Positions 31,971-41,591 of a DNA stretch of 64,000 nucleotides are shown here, in pieces; the stretch's first letter is position 1, and the number at the start of each line of letters is the position of its first letter. The translations under genes and the position numbers were made by a program. Under the pieces are notes generated by a model. That model was not told the DNA's origin. It saw nothing but the letters and a program-made list of their open reading frames with translations, and did no database searches. The stretch comes from UBA668 sp038328705. GTDB taxonomy: Bacteria; Actinomycetota; Acidimicrobiia; Acidimicrobiales; Ilumatobacteraceae. The stretch lies in the NCBI GenBank assembly GCA_038328705.1, contig JBBQMG010000002.1, positions 1 through 64,000 on the forward strand. The letters are read 5' to 3'.

Positions 31971-34067
31971 ATGAGCGACACGTTTCCACGCCAGTACGCA
32001 CGCACTCAGCGGTTCACCCTCGGAGACCCGCGCACGATCAGTGTTTCTGCCGACGGGCAGCGCGTGACGTTTGCCCGCAGCCGCGCCGGCGACGACCCCG
32101 TGAACTGTCTGTGGGTCCTGGATGTTGCCACCGGTGAGGAGCGCCTCGTCGGCGACCCGCTGCAGCTGCTGGGCGCGGTCGACGACGAAGCACTGCCGGC
32201 CGAGGAGCGTCTGCGCCGCGAACGGATGCGCGAGGGCGCCAGTGGCATCACCGCCTACGCCACTGACACAGCTGCCACCGTCACGGCCTTCGCGCTCGCA
32301 GGAAAGCTCTACGTGGCCGGCCTGCTCAGTGGGCAGGCCCGCGAACTCGTCGTCGATGGCCCGGTGTACGACCCGCGGCCGGACCCGGTGGCGACTCGCG
32401 TTGCCTACGTCTGCGGCCGCACGCTGCGCATCGCCGAGCTCGACGGCAGCAGCTGGGAACTGGCCGGTGACGAGCAGCCGGAGACCAGCTGGGGCAGCGC
32501 GGACTTCATCGCGGCGGAAGAAATGGGACGGTATCGCGGCTACTGGTGGAGCCCTGACGGGGCGGCCATCGCGGCGACCCGCGTGGACGTCAGTCCTGTG
32601 CAGCGCTGGTACATCAGCGACCCGGCCAACCCCGACCAGCCGGCCAACGAGATGCGCTACCCCGCAGCCGGTACTGCCAACGCGGAGGTCACGCTGCACG
32701 TCCTGGCGCTGGAGGGTGGCACTTCGGAAGTCGTGTGGGATCGCAACACCTACCCCTACCTGTCCGATGTGCAGTGGGCCGACGCCCAGCGATTGCTACT
32801 GACCGTGCAATCACGCGATCAGCGCTCGCTGATGGTGCTCGAGGCCGATGCCCGCAACGGCAACACCGAGCCGTTGTTCGCCGATGGCGATACCACTTGG
32901 GTGGAGCTGGTGCCTGGCACGCCATCACTCTTGAACCCGCACCTGCACGACGGCGGGCTGGTGATGACCGCCGATCGCGACGGCGTGCGTCGCCTGATGA
33001 TCGATGGTGCGGCGGTGACGCCCGACGAGATGCAGGTGCGCGCAGTCGTTTCCGCTAACGGCGACGAGGTGCACTTCCTGGCCAACCCTGTTGACGACGC
33101 CACCGTGCAACACGTCTGGCGCTGGCGCACCGATGGCACTCTGACTGCCCTCACCGACGAACCAGGTATCCATACGGCGACCGTTGGCGGGTCCACCATC
33201 GTGCTGCGCAGTGTGGTACTCGACGAGCCGGGAGCGGTCACCCGGGTGCTCGACGGAGCGACGATCGCGTCCATCACGCACCAGCCACTCGTCACGCCTA
33301 ATGTGACTCTGCACCACTATGGCGAACACGCGTTGGCGACGGCCGTGCTGCTGCCGGCCGGCCGCTGGGCAGGTGATGACGGTCCGCTACTACCGGTGCT
33401 GCTCGACCCCTATGGCGGCCCGCACGCGCAACGCGTGTTGCACGCTCACAACGCATACCTCACCTCGCAGTGGTTCGCGGATCAGGGTTTCGCCGTCGTG
33501 GTCAGTGACGGTCGCGGCACACCCGGCCGGGGCACTGACTGGGAGCGGTCCGTCCATCGCGACCTGGCCACCTTCCCGCTGGACGATCAGGTTGCGGCGC
33601 TGGAGGCTGCCGCAGCCGACTTCCCGCTCGACCTCTCGAAAGTCGCCATCCGTGGGTGGAGCTTTGGCGGCTATCTCGCGGCCCTTGCGGTGCTGCGACG
33701 CCCCGACGTGTTCCACGCGGCCATCGCCGGCGCACCCGTCACCGAGTGGCGGCTGTACGACACCCACTACACGGAGCGTTACCTGGGTGACCCCAGCGTC
33801 GATGACACCGCCTATGCCGCCAGTTCGCTGCTGCCGTTGGCCGACCAGCTGACCTGTCCGCTCCTGTTGGTGCACGGGCTGGCCGACGACAACGTCGTGG
33901 CCGCACACACCCTGCAGCTCTCCAGCGCTCTGCTCGCCGCCGGCAAGCCGCATGAGGTGCTGCCGCTGGTGGGCGTCACCCACATGACGCCCCAGGAGGT
34001 GGTCGCGGAAAACCTCCTGCTGCACCAGTTGGACTTTCTGCAGCGTTCGCTCGGCCTCACCCACTAG
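31971..34067 (+). CDS. Dipeptidyl-peptidase IV-type serine peptidase (S9B)
   Basis: The 698-aa protein has an N-terminal beta-propeller with the DPP IV-type Glu pair in IAAEEMGRYRGYWWSPDG, which anchors the substrate N-terminus. It is followed by YGGPHAQRV, VVVSDGRGTPGRG and the nucleophile RGWSFGGYLAAL (Ser564). The other triad members are in HGLADDNVV (Asp) and VTHMT (His). No signal peptide is evident, so it probably trims dipeptides in the cytoplasm. It follows the dehydrogenase gene by 18 bp and is followed by a TerB-like gene. Confidence 0.92.
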   Translation: MSDTFPRQYARTQRFTLGDPRTISVSADGQRVTFARSRAGDDPVNCLWVLDVATGEERLVGDPLQLLGAVDDEALPAEERLRRERMREGASGITAYATDTAATVTAFALAGKLYVAGLLSGQARELVVDGPVYDPRPDPVATRVAYVCGRTLRIAELDGSSWELAGDEQPETSWGSADFIAAEEMGRYRGYWWSPDGAAIAATRVDVSPVQRWYISDPANPDQPANEMRYPAAGTANAEVTLHVLALEGGTSEVVWDRNTYPYLSDVQWADAQRLLLTVQSRDQRSLMVLEADARNGNTEPLFADGDTTWVELVPGTPSLLNPHLHDGGLVMTADRDGVRRLMIDGAAVTPDEMQVRAVVSANGDEVHFLANPVDDATVQHVWRWRTDGTLTALTDEPGIHTATVGGSTIVLRSVVLDEPGAVTRVLDGATIASITHQPLVTPNVTLHHYGEHALATAVLLPAGRWAGDDGPLLPVLLDPYGGPHAQRVLHAHNAYLTSQWFADQGFAVVVSDGRGTPGRGTDWERSVHRDLATFPLDDQVAALEAAAADFPLDLSKVAIRGWSFGGYLAALAVLRRPDVFHAAIAGAPVTEWRLYDTHYTERYLGDPSVDDTAYAASSLLPLADQLTCPLLLVHGLADDNVVAAHTLQLSSALLAAGKPHEVLPLVGVTHMTPQEVVAENLLLHQLDFLQRSLGLTH

Positions 34068-34079
34068 GTTTCGTTCACC

Positions 34080-34481
34080 ATGAATCAGCGTCTGAAGGAT
34101 CTGTACAACCACGTCTCGGTGCACGCCACTGCCGACCGCGAACACGAGGCAGCCATCGAGTTGCTGCTGCTGGTGATGATGGCCGACCGGCACATCTCCA
34201 CCGACGAGGTGGATGAGATTCGCAACATCAGCACCGACTCGGGTTGGGAGACCGATACCTTCTCGTTCGACCAATACATCGGGCAGGCCTCGGCCCGAGT
34301 GCGGGCGGCACTGTCCACTCACAAGGTGGAAGCGCTGCTCGACGACATCGACGGTCGCGTCGCTAGCACGGTGCTGCGTGCCGCGCTGTTCAGCGCCGCA
34401 CGCGACGTCGCAGGCATCGATCATGAGGTCGACGCCGACGAAGAGTCGCTTTTGGGCCAGATCGCAGCCCGCTTCGACTAA
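34080..34481 (+). CDS. TerB-like acidic helical protein
   Basis: The 133-aa all-helical protein contains EAAIELLLLVMMADRHISTD EVDEIRNIS and AALFSAARDVAGIDHEVDAD EESLLGQIA. These are the paired ADGxIS/xDE motifs of TerB-like domains, which may bind metal through their acidic residues. TerB proteins occur in tellurite resistance and membrane stress complexes, but no other ter genes are present here. It starts 12 bases after the peptidase stop. Confidence 0.72.
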   Translation: MNQRLKDLYNHVSVHATADREHEAAIELLLLVMMADRHISTDEVDEIRNISTDSGWETDTFSFDQYIGQASARVRAALSTHKVEALLDDIDGRVASTVLRAALFSAARDVAGIDHEVDADEESLLGQIAARFD

Positions 34482-34503
34482 TCGGCCGCGTGCTATAGGC
34501 CGA
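34482..34503. terminator. Short hairpin between convergent TerB-like and prmC genes
   Basis: TCGGCC and GGCCGA can pair around a 10-base loop immediately after the TAA stop of the TerB-like gene and eight bases beyond the prmC stop. No T-run is present, so it is a weak bidirectional candidate. Confidence 0.35.
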
Positions 34504-34510
34504 GCCCATG

Positions 34511-35386
34511 TCACTGTTTTCGGGTAATCGCAATCCGGTCGTGACCTGCCAGGTCAGGTCGAACTTCTACCTCATCGAAGCCGGCGGCGACCAGCAGCCG
34601 ATCTACTGCAGCACCCTGCCCAGTGCCGATCTCCAACACCAGCCACCCTCCTGGCCGTAGCCACACTGCGGCCCCGACGGCGATCGCGTGAACATGCGCC
34701 AGGCCGCCGCCCTCGGCGTAGAGGGCCAAGGCTGGCTCCCATTCGCGCACCGACTCCTCGACCGCCGGGTCATCATGGGCGATGTACGGCGGGTTGGAGA
34801 CCACCAGCCCAAGGCTGCCCTCGAGCGCCGACGGCAACGCCTCGAACCACCGCCCGTGCCCGAACTGCACCGCCGCGCCCGCCATCCCCAGACCCGCGGT
34901 GTTCGCGCGCGCAACGTCAAGTGCGTCCGACGAGATGTCCGTGAGCCACACGTCGACCAATCCGCGCGGCAGCTCGAAGGCCAACGAAAGACCGAGCGCA
35001 CCGCTACCCGTGCCCAGGTCGGCAACGGGTATCGGCCGCTCGGGCCACTCGGCCGCAGCGCTGCGCACCAGGTCGATGGCGACCTGCGCGACCAGTTCGG
35101 TCTCCGGCCGAGGTATCAGTACCCGACGGTCGACGAGCAGATCGAGATGGCGAAACGCCCAATGGCCGAGCACGTATTGCAGTGGCTCGCCGGCACGCAA
35201 GCGGGCCAGCATCGCATCCAGGTGCGCCATCGAACGCTTGGTCACTCCAGATTCGAGCACGTCGAGAAACTCGGCACCGAACGCCCCGCTCGCTTCCTCG
35301 CACAGCCACCGGGCCTGCGGCCGCCCAGTGAGGCCAGCCGTTTCGTCCCACAGCTGACGCCACGACACTGTGCCGTCGATGCCCAC
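34511..35386 (-). CDS. prmC: Release factor glutamine methyltransferase
   Basis: This 291-aa enzyme methylates the GGQ glutamine of release factors using S-adenosylmethionine. It has the helical N-domain (LRAGEPLQYVLGHWAFRHLD), RRVLIPRPETELV, the SAM motif VADLGTGSGALGLSLAFELP and the substrate motif LVVSNPPYIAHDD. The start is GTG 35386, five bases after the prfA stop. Pairing of prmC with its substrate gene prfA is conserved across bacteria. Confidence 0.96.
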   Translation of the reverse strand: MGIDGTVSWRQLWDETAGLTGRPQARWLCEEASGAFGAEFLDVLESGVTKRSMAHLDAMLARLRAGEPLQYVLGHWAFRHLDLLVDRRVLIPRPETELVAQVAIDLVRSAAAEWPERPIPVADLGTGSGALGLSLAFELPRGLVDVWLTDISSDALDVARANTAGLGMAGAAVQFGHGRWFEALPSALEGSLGLVVSNPPYIAHDDPAVEESVREWEPALALYAEGGGLAHVHAIAVGAAVWLRPGGWLVLEIGTGQGAAVDRLLVAAGFDEVEVRPDLAGHDRIAITRKQ

Positions 35387-35391
35387 CGAGG

Positions 35392-36456
35392 TCAGTCCTC
35401 GCCGGCCAGTTGCCGCGCACGTTCCTCGGCCGTCAGCGCGTCGACCGTCTCGTCGAGGTCGCCGGCGAGCACATCCTGCAGCCGATAGATGGTGAAGCCG
35501 ATGCGGTGATCGGTGAGGCGGTTCTCCTTGAAGTTGTAGGTGCGGATCTTCTCACCACGGCCACCCCCGCCCACCTGCGACCGACGCTCCGCCGATGCCG
35601 CCGCGTGCTTCTCGTCCTGCGCCAACTTCAGCAGCCGCGCCCGCAGCACCACCATCGCTCGGGCGCGGTTCTGAATCTGGCTGCGCTCGTCCTGCATCGT
35701 CACCATCACGCCGGTGGGTTTGTGGGTGATGCGTACGGCGGAGTCGGTGGTGTTGACGCTCTGACCGCCGGCGCCGCTGCTGCGGTACACATCGACGGTG
35801 AGGTCCTTGTCGTCGATCTGCACCTCCACCTCCTCTGCCTCGGGCAGCACCAGCACAGTCGCCGACGAGGTGTGGATGCGACCCTGACTCTCGGTGATCG
35901 GTACCCGCTGCACACGGTGGGTGCCGCCTTCGAACTTGAGGCGGCTCCATGCCGTATCACCGTTGATCAGCATGGTGACCTGGTTGACGCCGCCAAGGTC
36001 ACTGTCGTCGTGGTCCAACACCTCTACCGACCAGCCCTTGGCGGTAGCGAAAGCGCGGTACATGTCGTAGAGGTCGCGAGCAAAAAGGTTGGCTTCTTCG
36101 CCGCCTTCCGCTCCGCGGATCTCCATGATGACAGCGCGGCCGTCGTTGGGGTCCTTGGGCAGCATCAGCAGGCGCAGCTCCTCTTCGAGCTCCGCCAATT
36201 CGCCTTCTGTCTCTGCGAGTTCATCCTTCAACAGTTGGCGTTCGTCATCGTTAGCAACGGTCAGTAGCTCGCGAGCTGCCTGTGCGTCGGCGGTACGGGC
36301 GTGGTAGCGGCGAACGCAATCGACAACTGGGGTGAGGTCTTTGTAGCGACGAGTCACCATCCGCATCTTCGCCTGGTCGTTGACGATGTCGGGGTCGGAG
36401 AGGCTCGCCTCCAGCGAGACGAACTCATCTTCCACGGACTTCAGTCGATCAAACAC
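35392..36456 (-). CDS. prfA: Peptide chain release factor 1
   Basis: The 354-aa factor terminates translation at UAA and UAG. It has the peptidyl-tRNA hydrolysis motif SSGAGGQSVNTTDSAVRITH. The codon-recognition tripeptide, PAT in E. coli, reads PIT here (QRVPITESQGRIHTS), a mild change that keeps Pro and Thr. The start is GTG 36456, with a TAACCT box 11 bases upstream. It overlaps no neighbour and leads prmC. Confidence 0.97.
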   Translation of the reverse strand: MFDRLKSVEDEFVSLEASLSDPDIVNDQAKMRMVTRRYKDLTPVVDCVRRYHARTADAQAARELLTVANDDERQLLKDELAETEGELAELEEELRLLMLPKDPNDGRAVIMEIRGAEGGEEANLFARDLYDMYRAFATAKGWSVEVLDHDDSDLGGVNQVTMLINGDTAWSRLKFEGGTHRVQRVPITESQGRIHTSSATVLVLPEAEEVEVQIDDKDLTVDVYRSSGAGGQSVNTTDSAVRITHKPTGVMVTMQDERSQIQNRARAMVVLRARLLKLAQDEKHAAASAERRSQVGGGGRGEKIRTYNFKENRLTDHRIGFTIYRLQDVLAGDLDETVDALTAEERARQLAGED

Positions 36457-36476
36457 CGGTGTGAGAGGTTACGGCG

Positions 36477-37460
36477 TCAGCCGACGGTGACGACGATGAG
36501 CGGCGGAGAGGCAAGCGTGGCAAGGCGGCGTTGGACGTCGAGGGCGTCGCGGGCAGGCAGCACAAGAAGGCATTCAGCGGTGCCGAGCACTGCTCGCGCA
36601 TCGATCGCAAACGGGACGAGGTCGAGGTCGACACCGCTCGAGCACACCACTGCGGCAGAACGGCCGTCAATGGTCGCGAGCGCGACACACGGGATGGGGT
36701 CCTTCACGTTCGGGCGCGGGATCGGCGGGCCCACCGCACGCACATTCGTGGCACCGATCAGCTCAGGCTCGGCGACCAGCCTTGCCCGCAGTGCTCGCTC
36801 CTGGGCGAGCATGTTGAGTGGATGGCGCGCTGCGCCGAGTTGTCGATGTGTCCTGACGGAGCTCGCAACATCTGCCAGCGCCTCTGCTGTGGGGCGATTG
36901 CCATGCAACATCTGGAATGCTTCGCGGTCATGGGCACCGACACCAACTTCCAACCGGACGTCGTCGGTGTATGCATCGGTGAGAACGCGACATACCTCGA
37001 GGCCCTCCACTTCCCCCGCCAGCACGCCGTGTTCGATGACCGGCAGGGCACCACCTTCGGCAATCACATCGATCCAGATTTCGTGTTCGGGACGGACGGC
37101 CGGCGCCGCGAGCAAAGGCTCGGCCACCGCAGGAAGCAAGGTTCTACCGTCCACGTGCCACACGTTGATCGGGTAGTCGAAGCCCTCCGCCCGTCTGGCC
37201 AGCGCACCGGTGGCTCGATCTGCGAGCACGTGCAATTCCGCAGCCCCGCGGCGCAGGGCCCACGCCAGGGCTGCGCCAAGCCCACGCTCAGGGTGTTCGT
37301 CGAGCAGCACCCATGCAGCGTGCTCCACCAGCAACGCGGCGCCCGCACCGAACTCGCCGGCGTCGGCAGGCAACACCTTGTCGTCGACGCCGAGGTGCTC
37401 GCGCACCAAGGCCCGTAGCTTGATGGCGTTGAGTTGCGGGCGGCGCGACGGCGGATTCAT
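36477..37460 (-). CDS. Conserved-looking soluble protein of unknown function
   Basis: The 327-aa protein is Ala/Leu/Val-rich with mixed alpha/beta character and no membrane helix or signal. Segments such as FGAGAALLVEHAAWVLLDEH, LGAALAWALRRGAAELHVLA and CVALATIDGRSAAVVCSSGV DLDLVPFAIDARAVLG look like real protein, but I recognise no motif. The gene lies between the DUF1501 gene and prfA on the same strand. A TATCGT box eight bases before ATG 37460 supports this start. A longer frame upstream is antisense to the DUF1501 gene end. Confidence 0.7.
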   Translation of the reverse strand: MNPPSRRPQLNAIKLRALVREHLGVDDKVLPADAGEFGAGAALLVEHAAWVLLDEHPERGLGAALAWALRRGAAELHVLADRATGALARRAEGFDYPINVWHVDGRTLLPAVAEPLLAAPAVRPEHEIWIDVIAEGGALPVIEHGVLAGEVEGLEVCRVLTDAYTDDVRLEVGVGAHDREAFQMLHGNRPTAEALADVASSVRTHRQLGAARHPLNMLAQERALRARLVAEPELIGATNVRAVGPPIPRPNVKDPIPCVALATIDGRSAAVVCSSGVDLDLVPFAIDARAVLGTAECLLVLPARDALDVQRRLATLASPPLIVVTVG

Positions 37461-37468
37461 CGCAGAGC

Positions 37469-37474
37469 ACGATA
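37469..37474 (-). promoter_or_regulatory. Leaderless -10 box of the 327-aa protein gene
   Basis: TATCGT on the minus strand ends eight bases before the ATG at 37460. Confidence 0.45.
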
Positions 37475-37504
37475 CGGCGCTCGGCTGGACGGCCGCACCC
37501 CCAA

Positions 37505-40003
37505 CTACGCCGTGAAATAGCCGACGATGTCGACGAGCACGTCGGTGTCGCCCTGCCCACAGACAACCAGGATCCTGCCGTCGGTACCGACCCGGGCGAT
37601 CACGCTGTTCGCACGAACTCCTCCTGCCGCCAAGTTCAGGTTCGAAGCATTGGGCAAGGCCGAGCCGCTGGGATAGACGGTGAGGTAGGTGTCCGATGAC
37701 GGAGCGACGGCTGTGAGGTTGATCTGCACCGCTGCGATTCCGGTTGCCGGGAGGCCGTTCGCTCCGGCGATTTGGACCGACAGCGGCGCACCACCGATGC
37801 GGGCCTGGGCCGCACCAATTCCTGAACGAGTGTCGACCACGCGCCGCGGGGACACCGGCAGGTACCGCCCGCCGGTGCCAGCAACGAAGTAGCCGGCGAC
37901 ATCCACCAGAATATGGGCAGACCCATTCTCGTTCCGGATGCGGATCTTGCCGTCCGCTCCCAACTTGGAGATCACCAGGTTTGCCGCGGTCTGGCCAGGG
38001 CGAGCATTGACCGACGAGGTCGTCGGCTGTCCTTCGCCGTTCGGCCACACTGTGAGGAACGTATCGCCGGTCGCTCCGGCGATGGTCACATTCAGCACGG
38101 CCGCCGCGCAGCTCGCCGGCACGCCACCACGACCGGTGACCTGCAGGTCGAATTCATCACCGGGGCCGAATGCGCCCGGGTGCCCACCAAGGTCGCCACG
38201 CGTATCGAGCAGCCGGTCCGGCACAAGCGAGGTCAGCGCGGTGGTGTCGGCCGTTCCTTCGCGGAAGTACCCAACGAGGTCGGCGAGAACATGCGAGCTA
38301 CCAACGCTGTTGAACAGGCTGATCGCGCCGTTGGCGCCGACGCCGATCACGGCCAGGTTCGGGACCGCGCCGTTGGTGACAACGTTGACGTTGGATGTCG
38401 CCGGCATGCCTTCACCAGAGCGCCAGGCCGTCAGGTACGTGTCCGACGTGGCGCCAGCCCCGGTGAGGTTGACGACAACCGCCGCGGCGTCCGCCGGCAC
38501 CCCGCTGAGTCCGCGCACCGGCAGGCTCCACGTTTCACCAGCCGCAAAGGCGCCCTCGTGGCCTCCGAGCGGTCCCCGGGTATCGAGAATACGTACTGGG
38601 CTGAGCGGCACGAAGCCGGCAGGAGCCCCCGGCGCGGGAAACGTGGGAGGGGACGGCACAACACCGCCGGGCGGGCCGCGGAACACGTCGAACTGCTCGT
38701 AGTTCGCGCCGAGCACAGTGCTTGCGCCGCCACCCAACCACCGGTCGAGCACGGTCGCGTAGAGCGAGCGGAAGTCCACCGCGGAGACCATTCGGTCCCA
38801 CCGCTTGAGCCCAGCAAGGTTGGGCTGCACTCCGTACAGACCACCGCGAACCGACGGGCCGATGATGAAGTGGTTGTTCGTGGTGCCATGGTCGGTACCG
38901 CTGGAGTCGTTCGACCAGCTGGTGCGCCCGAACTCGCTGTAGGTCATGATCGTCACGCGTGACCGGTACTGCGGCAGCAGGGTGGCGAAAAAGGCCTGCA
39001 ACGCGGCATCGAAGTCGACCAACTTCTCGGTCAGCTCCGCAGGTTCACTGGAGTGGTTGTCAAAGCCGTCGTGACCGGTGTCGATGACGCGCATCCCGAG
39101 GTTGGCATTGATCAATCGGGCAACCACCTTCATCTTCTTGACAAGGTCGGTGTCGGTCTTGGGGAGGGCCGGCACGAACACAGGAGCCACCTGCTGACCG
39201 ACATCGATGACTCCCTTCACGGTGTTGGCGATCGAGTCGTGCCACGGGCCGCGACCGGCGGAAGTACTGGCGAAGTTGCGCATGCCGTCGTACATCCACT
39301 GCTGCTGCTTGTGCTGGGCGTCGTTCGGCTCGCCGCCGAAGCCGACACCCCACTGTGGAATCGCGATCCCGCGCTTGTTGGCGCCGATGAGATGCAGCGG
39401 CAAACCTTGGCCCACCGTTGCGGCGCGGAACGGGTCGTTGCCATTGAGTCCATCCAGCCAGCGACCGATCCAACCGGTGCTGGGCGTGCCATTGCCTGCC
39501 CTGCCGTACATCCACAGCGCCATCGATGTGAAGTGGCTGAGATCAGGGTCCGCGTAGCCAACACCCTGCATGACAGCGACCTGGCCGGCGTCGTACAGCG
39601 ACTTGAGGTAGGGAAGGCTGGGGTGCAACCCGACCTTCGCGTCGAGGTGCAGCACGTCGTTCGCCGGGATCGCTATGCCTCCGTGCTGTACGTAATAGGC
39701 GGGGTTGGTGTACGGCACGACGATGTTGAGACCGTCGCTGCCACCGAATTGACCGAGCAGCACCAGGATGCCCTCGTGGTCGCCGACCGGTGTGGTTGCA
39801 AAAGCCTCGCGCATGCGCCCGGGTAGCAGGTCGGCGCCGATCGTTTCGCCCAGACCGCCCATCAGCGCACCGGCACCGACGCCATAGCCCATCATCTGCA
39901 GAAAGCGGCGGCGGTCCATGCCGAGCGGGTCGTCGGGCCGATCGATGGCGGGCACGGTGAGAAGGCGCAGCGCGTCGGCAGTGGAGATATCTGGATCAAT
40001 CAT
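37505..40003 (-). CDS. Tat-exported DUF1501 protein with three C-terminal LDTR surface repeats
   Basis: The 832-aa protein begins with a twin-arginine signal (MDRRRFLQMMGYGVGAGALM, about residues 29-48). A DUF1501 domain follows to about residue 450: ILVLLGQFGGSDGLNIVVPY, TIMTYSEFGRTSWSNDSSGT DHG and ANLGMRVIDTGHDGFDNH. The fold is related to alkaline phosphatase/sulfatase. After a Pro-rich linker come three repeats of about 115 residues, each starting with [IL]-L/V-DTR and ending D[LV][VA]GYF. Such repeats occur in actinobacterial surface proteins. It lies 13 bp after the DUF1800 gene, its usual partner. The catalytic role is unknown. Confidence 0.88.
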   Translation of the reverse strand: MIDPDISTADALRLLTVPAIDRPDDPLGMDRRRFLQMMGYGVGAGALMGGLGETIGADLLPGRMREAFATTPVGDHEGILVLLGQFGGSDGLNIVVPYTNPAYYVQHGGIAIPANDVLHLDAKVGLHPSLPYLKSLYDAGQVAVMQGVGYADPDLSHFTSMALWMYGRAGNGTPSTGWIGRWLDGLNGNDPFRAATVGQGLPLHLIGANKRGIAIPQWGVGFGGEPNDAQHKQQQWMYDGMRNFASTSAGRGPWHDSIANTVKGVIDVGQQVAPVFVPALPKTDTDLVKKMKVVARLINANLGMRVIDTGHDGFDNHSSEPAELTEKLVDFDAALQAFFATLLPQYRSRVTIMTYSEFGRTSWSNDSSGTDHGTTNNHFIIGPSVRGGLYGVQPNLAGLKRWDRMVSAVDFRSLYATVLDRWLGGGASTVLGANYEQFDVFRGPPGGVVPSPPTFPAPGAPAGFVPLSPVRILDTRGPLGGHEGAFAAGETWSLPVRGLSGVPADAAAVVVNLTGAGATSDTYLTAWRSGEGMPATSNVNVVTNGAVPNLAVIGVGANGAISLFNSVGSSHVLADLVGYFREGTADTTALTSLVPDRLLDTRGDLGGHPGAFGPGDEFDLQVTGRGGVPASCAAAVLNVTIAGATGDTFLTVWPNGEGQPTTSSVNARPGQTAANLVISKLGADGKIRIRNENGSAHILVDVAGYFVAGTGGRYLPVSPRRVVDTRSGIGAAQARIGGAPLSVQIAGANGLPATGIAAVQINLTAVAPSSDTYLTVYPSGSALPNASNLNLAAGGVRANSVIARVGTDGRILVVCGQGDTDVLVDIVGYFTA

Positions 40004-40016
40004 CAGTCGTCGTCCT

Positions 40017-41402
40017 TCAGGCCACGTGGAATTCGGGGGTCATCATCATCATCGTGAGCAGGTTGGTGTTCTCCCACCAGCTGGCCGCCGACTCCTTGGT
40101 ACGCGAGAAGGTGACGAAGTTGATCAGCGCGTTGCGCGTCACCGTGCTGAGTGCCAGCCCATTGGAGGTGAGGCCGAACATGGTCGCAACGAAGTCGACT
40201 GCCTGCGTGGGGGTGCGCCCCTTACCGACCTGGTTGGCATCGTTCTGCCGCAGCTTCCAGGTGGCGTTGCGAGCGAACTCGGCTCGAGCACCGAACACGC
40301 TGGTGTTGATCCAGTAGCCGTTGGTCTTCCACCCTGCGACGTTGGGCGGGTTGAACAGCTCCTGCCCCATCGCCTCCATGGACCATTGCGGGTTCAGGTC
40401 GGCCCCGCGATACCCGGTGAAGTACAACAGGTTGACGACGTACTCGACCGGACTGCGCACCAGGCCCTGCATTGCCGACGCGCTGTAGAACTCGTCACGC
40501 ATCAGCATTGCCTTGACCCACGGCTTGATCGACATGTCGTTGTCGTAGAGGACCTGCCCGAGCGCATTGACGATGGCCGCCGAGGGCGCCTCATAGGCAA
40601 AGTGCTCCCACAGCTTCTTGCTGAGGAACTTGCAGGCCACCAACTTCTTGGCCGCACTACTGCCCACGACAGCCGGGTTCCCAAGTATGTGGTCGATGAT
40701 GTCCGGGCCGTTCCAGTTCTTGGTGACGCCCATGAACTTCTTGTTGGTGACGTCGTGGTCGCCGGGCCAGAACTTGTAGAGACGTGTGGTCCAGTCGATG
40801 CCGTGCCCGGTCCATGCGGCCGCTGCCGCTGAGACGTCGTCCTCGCTGTAGTTCGCAACGCCGGTCTGGTCGACCACCCCGAGCGTGAACAACTCCATCA
40901 ACTCGCGAGCAAAGTTCTGGTTCGGCGACGACTTCACGTTGTCGAGGTTGTCGAGGTAGAACAGCATCGCCGGCTGAATCGACATTGTCTGGGTCATCGT
41001 GCGGAAGTTCCCGAAGGCCGAATCGCGGAACAGCTTGTTCTGCTCCAGCATCGCTCCAGCGCTGTTCACCTTGTCCCATCCACTACAGAAGTGGCCGTGC
41101 CAGAAGAAGGCCATGCGTTCCTGCATCGGCTTGGGCGAGTCGACCATTCGGTCGAGCCACCACTGCACCGCGGTGACCCACTGGTTGTAACCCATGCCAT
41201 CGATGTCGTGGTCGATCCCAGTGGGGATGGCAACCGGTACGGTCACGTTCAAGATGTTGTCGATGGCATCGCTGCGAGTCACCGTGCCAAGTGACAACTC
41301 AGCCATCCGCGAGGGGCGGGCCACATACTCCGTACGGCGCAACAGGTGGGCAAGTTGCACTGAATCCACGTAGACGACTCCCTCACGAACGCGAGCGGAC
41401 AT
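40017..41402 (-). CDS. DUF1800 family protein
   Basis: The 461-aa protein has the DUF1800 hallmarks: LAHLLRRTEY, PMQERMAFFWHGHFCSGWDK VNS, PNQNFARELMELFTLGV, YSEDDVSAAAAAWTGHGID and MGQELFNPPNVAGWKTNGYW IN. No signal peptide is visible, so it may be exported as a complex with the Tat-carried DUF1501 partner or stay inside. The pair is widespread but uncharacterised. The gene lies 13 bases upstream of DUF1501 and opens a two-gene operon. Confidence 0.88.
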   Translation of the reverse strand: MSARVREGVVYVDSVQLAHLLRRTEYVARPSRMAELSLGTVTRSDAIDNILNVTVPVAIPTGIDHDIDGMGYNQWVTAVQWWLDRMVDSPKPMQERMAFFWHGHFCSGWDKVNSAGAMLEQNKLFRDSAFGNFRTMTQTMSIQPAMLFYLDNLDNVKSSPNQNFARELMELFTLGVVDQTGVANYSEDDVSAAAAAWTGHGIDWTTRLYKFWPGDHDVTNKKFMGVTKNWNGPDIIDHILGNPAVVGSSAAKKLVACKFLSKKLWEHFAYEAPSAAIVNALGQVLYDNDMSIKPWVKAMLMRDEFYSASAMQGLVRSPVEYVVNLLYFTGYRGADLNPQWSMEAMGQELFNPPNVAGWKTNGYWINTSVFGARAEFARNATWKLRQNDANQVGKGRTPTQAVDFVATMFGLTSNGLALSTVTRNALINFVTFSRTKESAASWWENTNLLTMMMMTPEFHVA

Positions 41403-41515
41403 CCGCTCAGCTCTTCTGTTGGTTATCGCCCGATACCTGGAGCGACTGAAGGCCGCACGCCGGCAGAGTTATCACACTTTCGAAAGGCACACCTCAGGGT
41501 TGTGTCAAAACGACC

Positions 41516-41542
41516 GCTGTCCGGCCACAATGGCCGGACAGC
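41516..41542 (-). terminator. Strong hairpin terminator downstream of rpmE
   Basis: Perfect 12-bp arms GCTGTCCGGCCA and TGGCCGGACAGC flank a 3-base loop. Reading in the rpmE direction, GGTCGTTTTG follows the stem, giving a short T-run. It lies 49 bases beyond the rpmE stop. Confidence 0.8.
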
Positions 41543-41591
41543 GAACGAATTTCCTCGATGAGAGCAGCGCACGGCGCCGAAGCGCAGACGA

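Noticed and set aside
34080..34481. Tellurite-resistance operon
   Set aside because: Only a single TerB-like domain is present, with no TerC/D/Z homologues around it.
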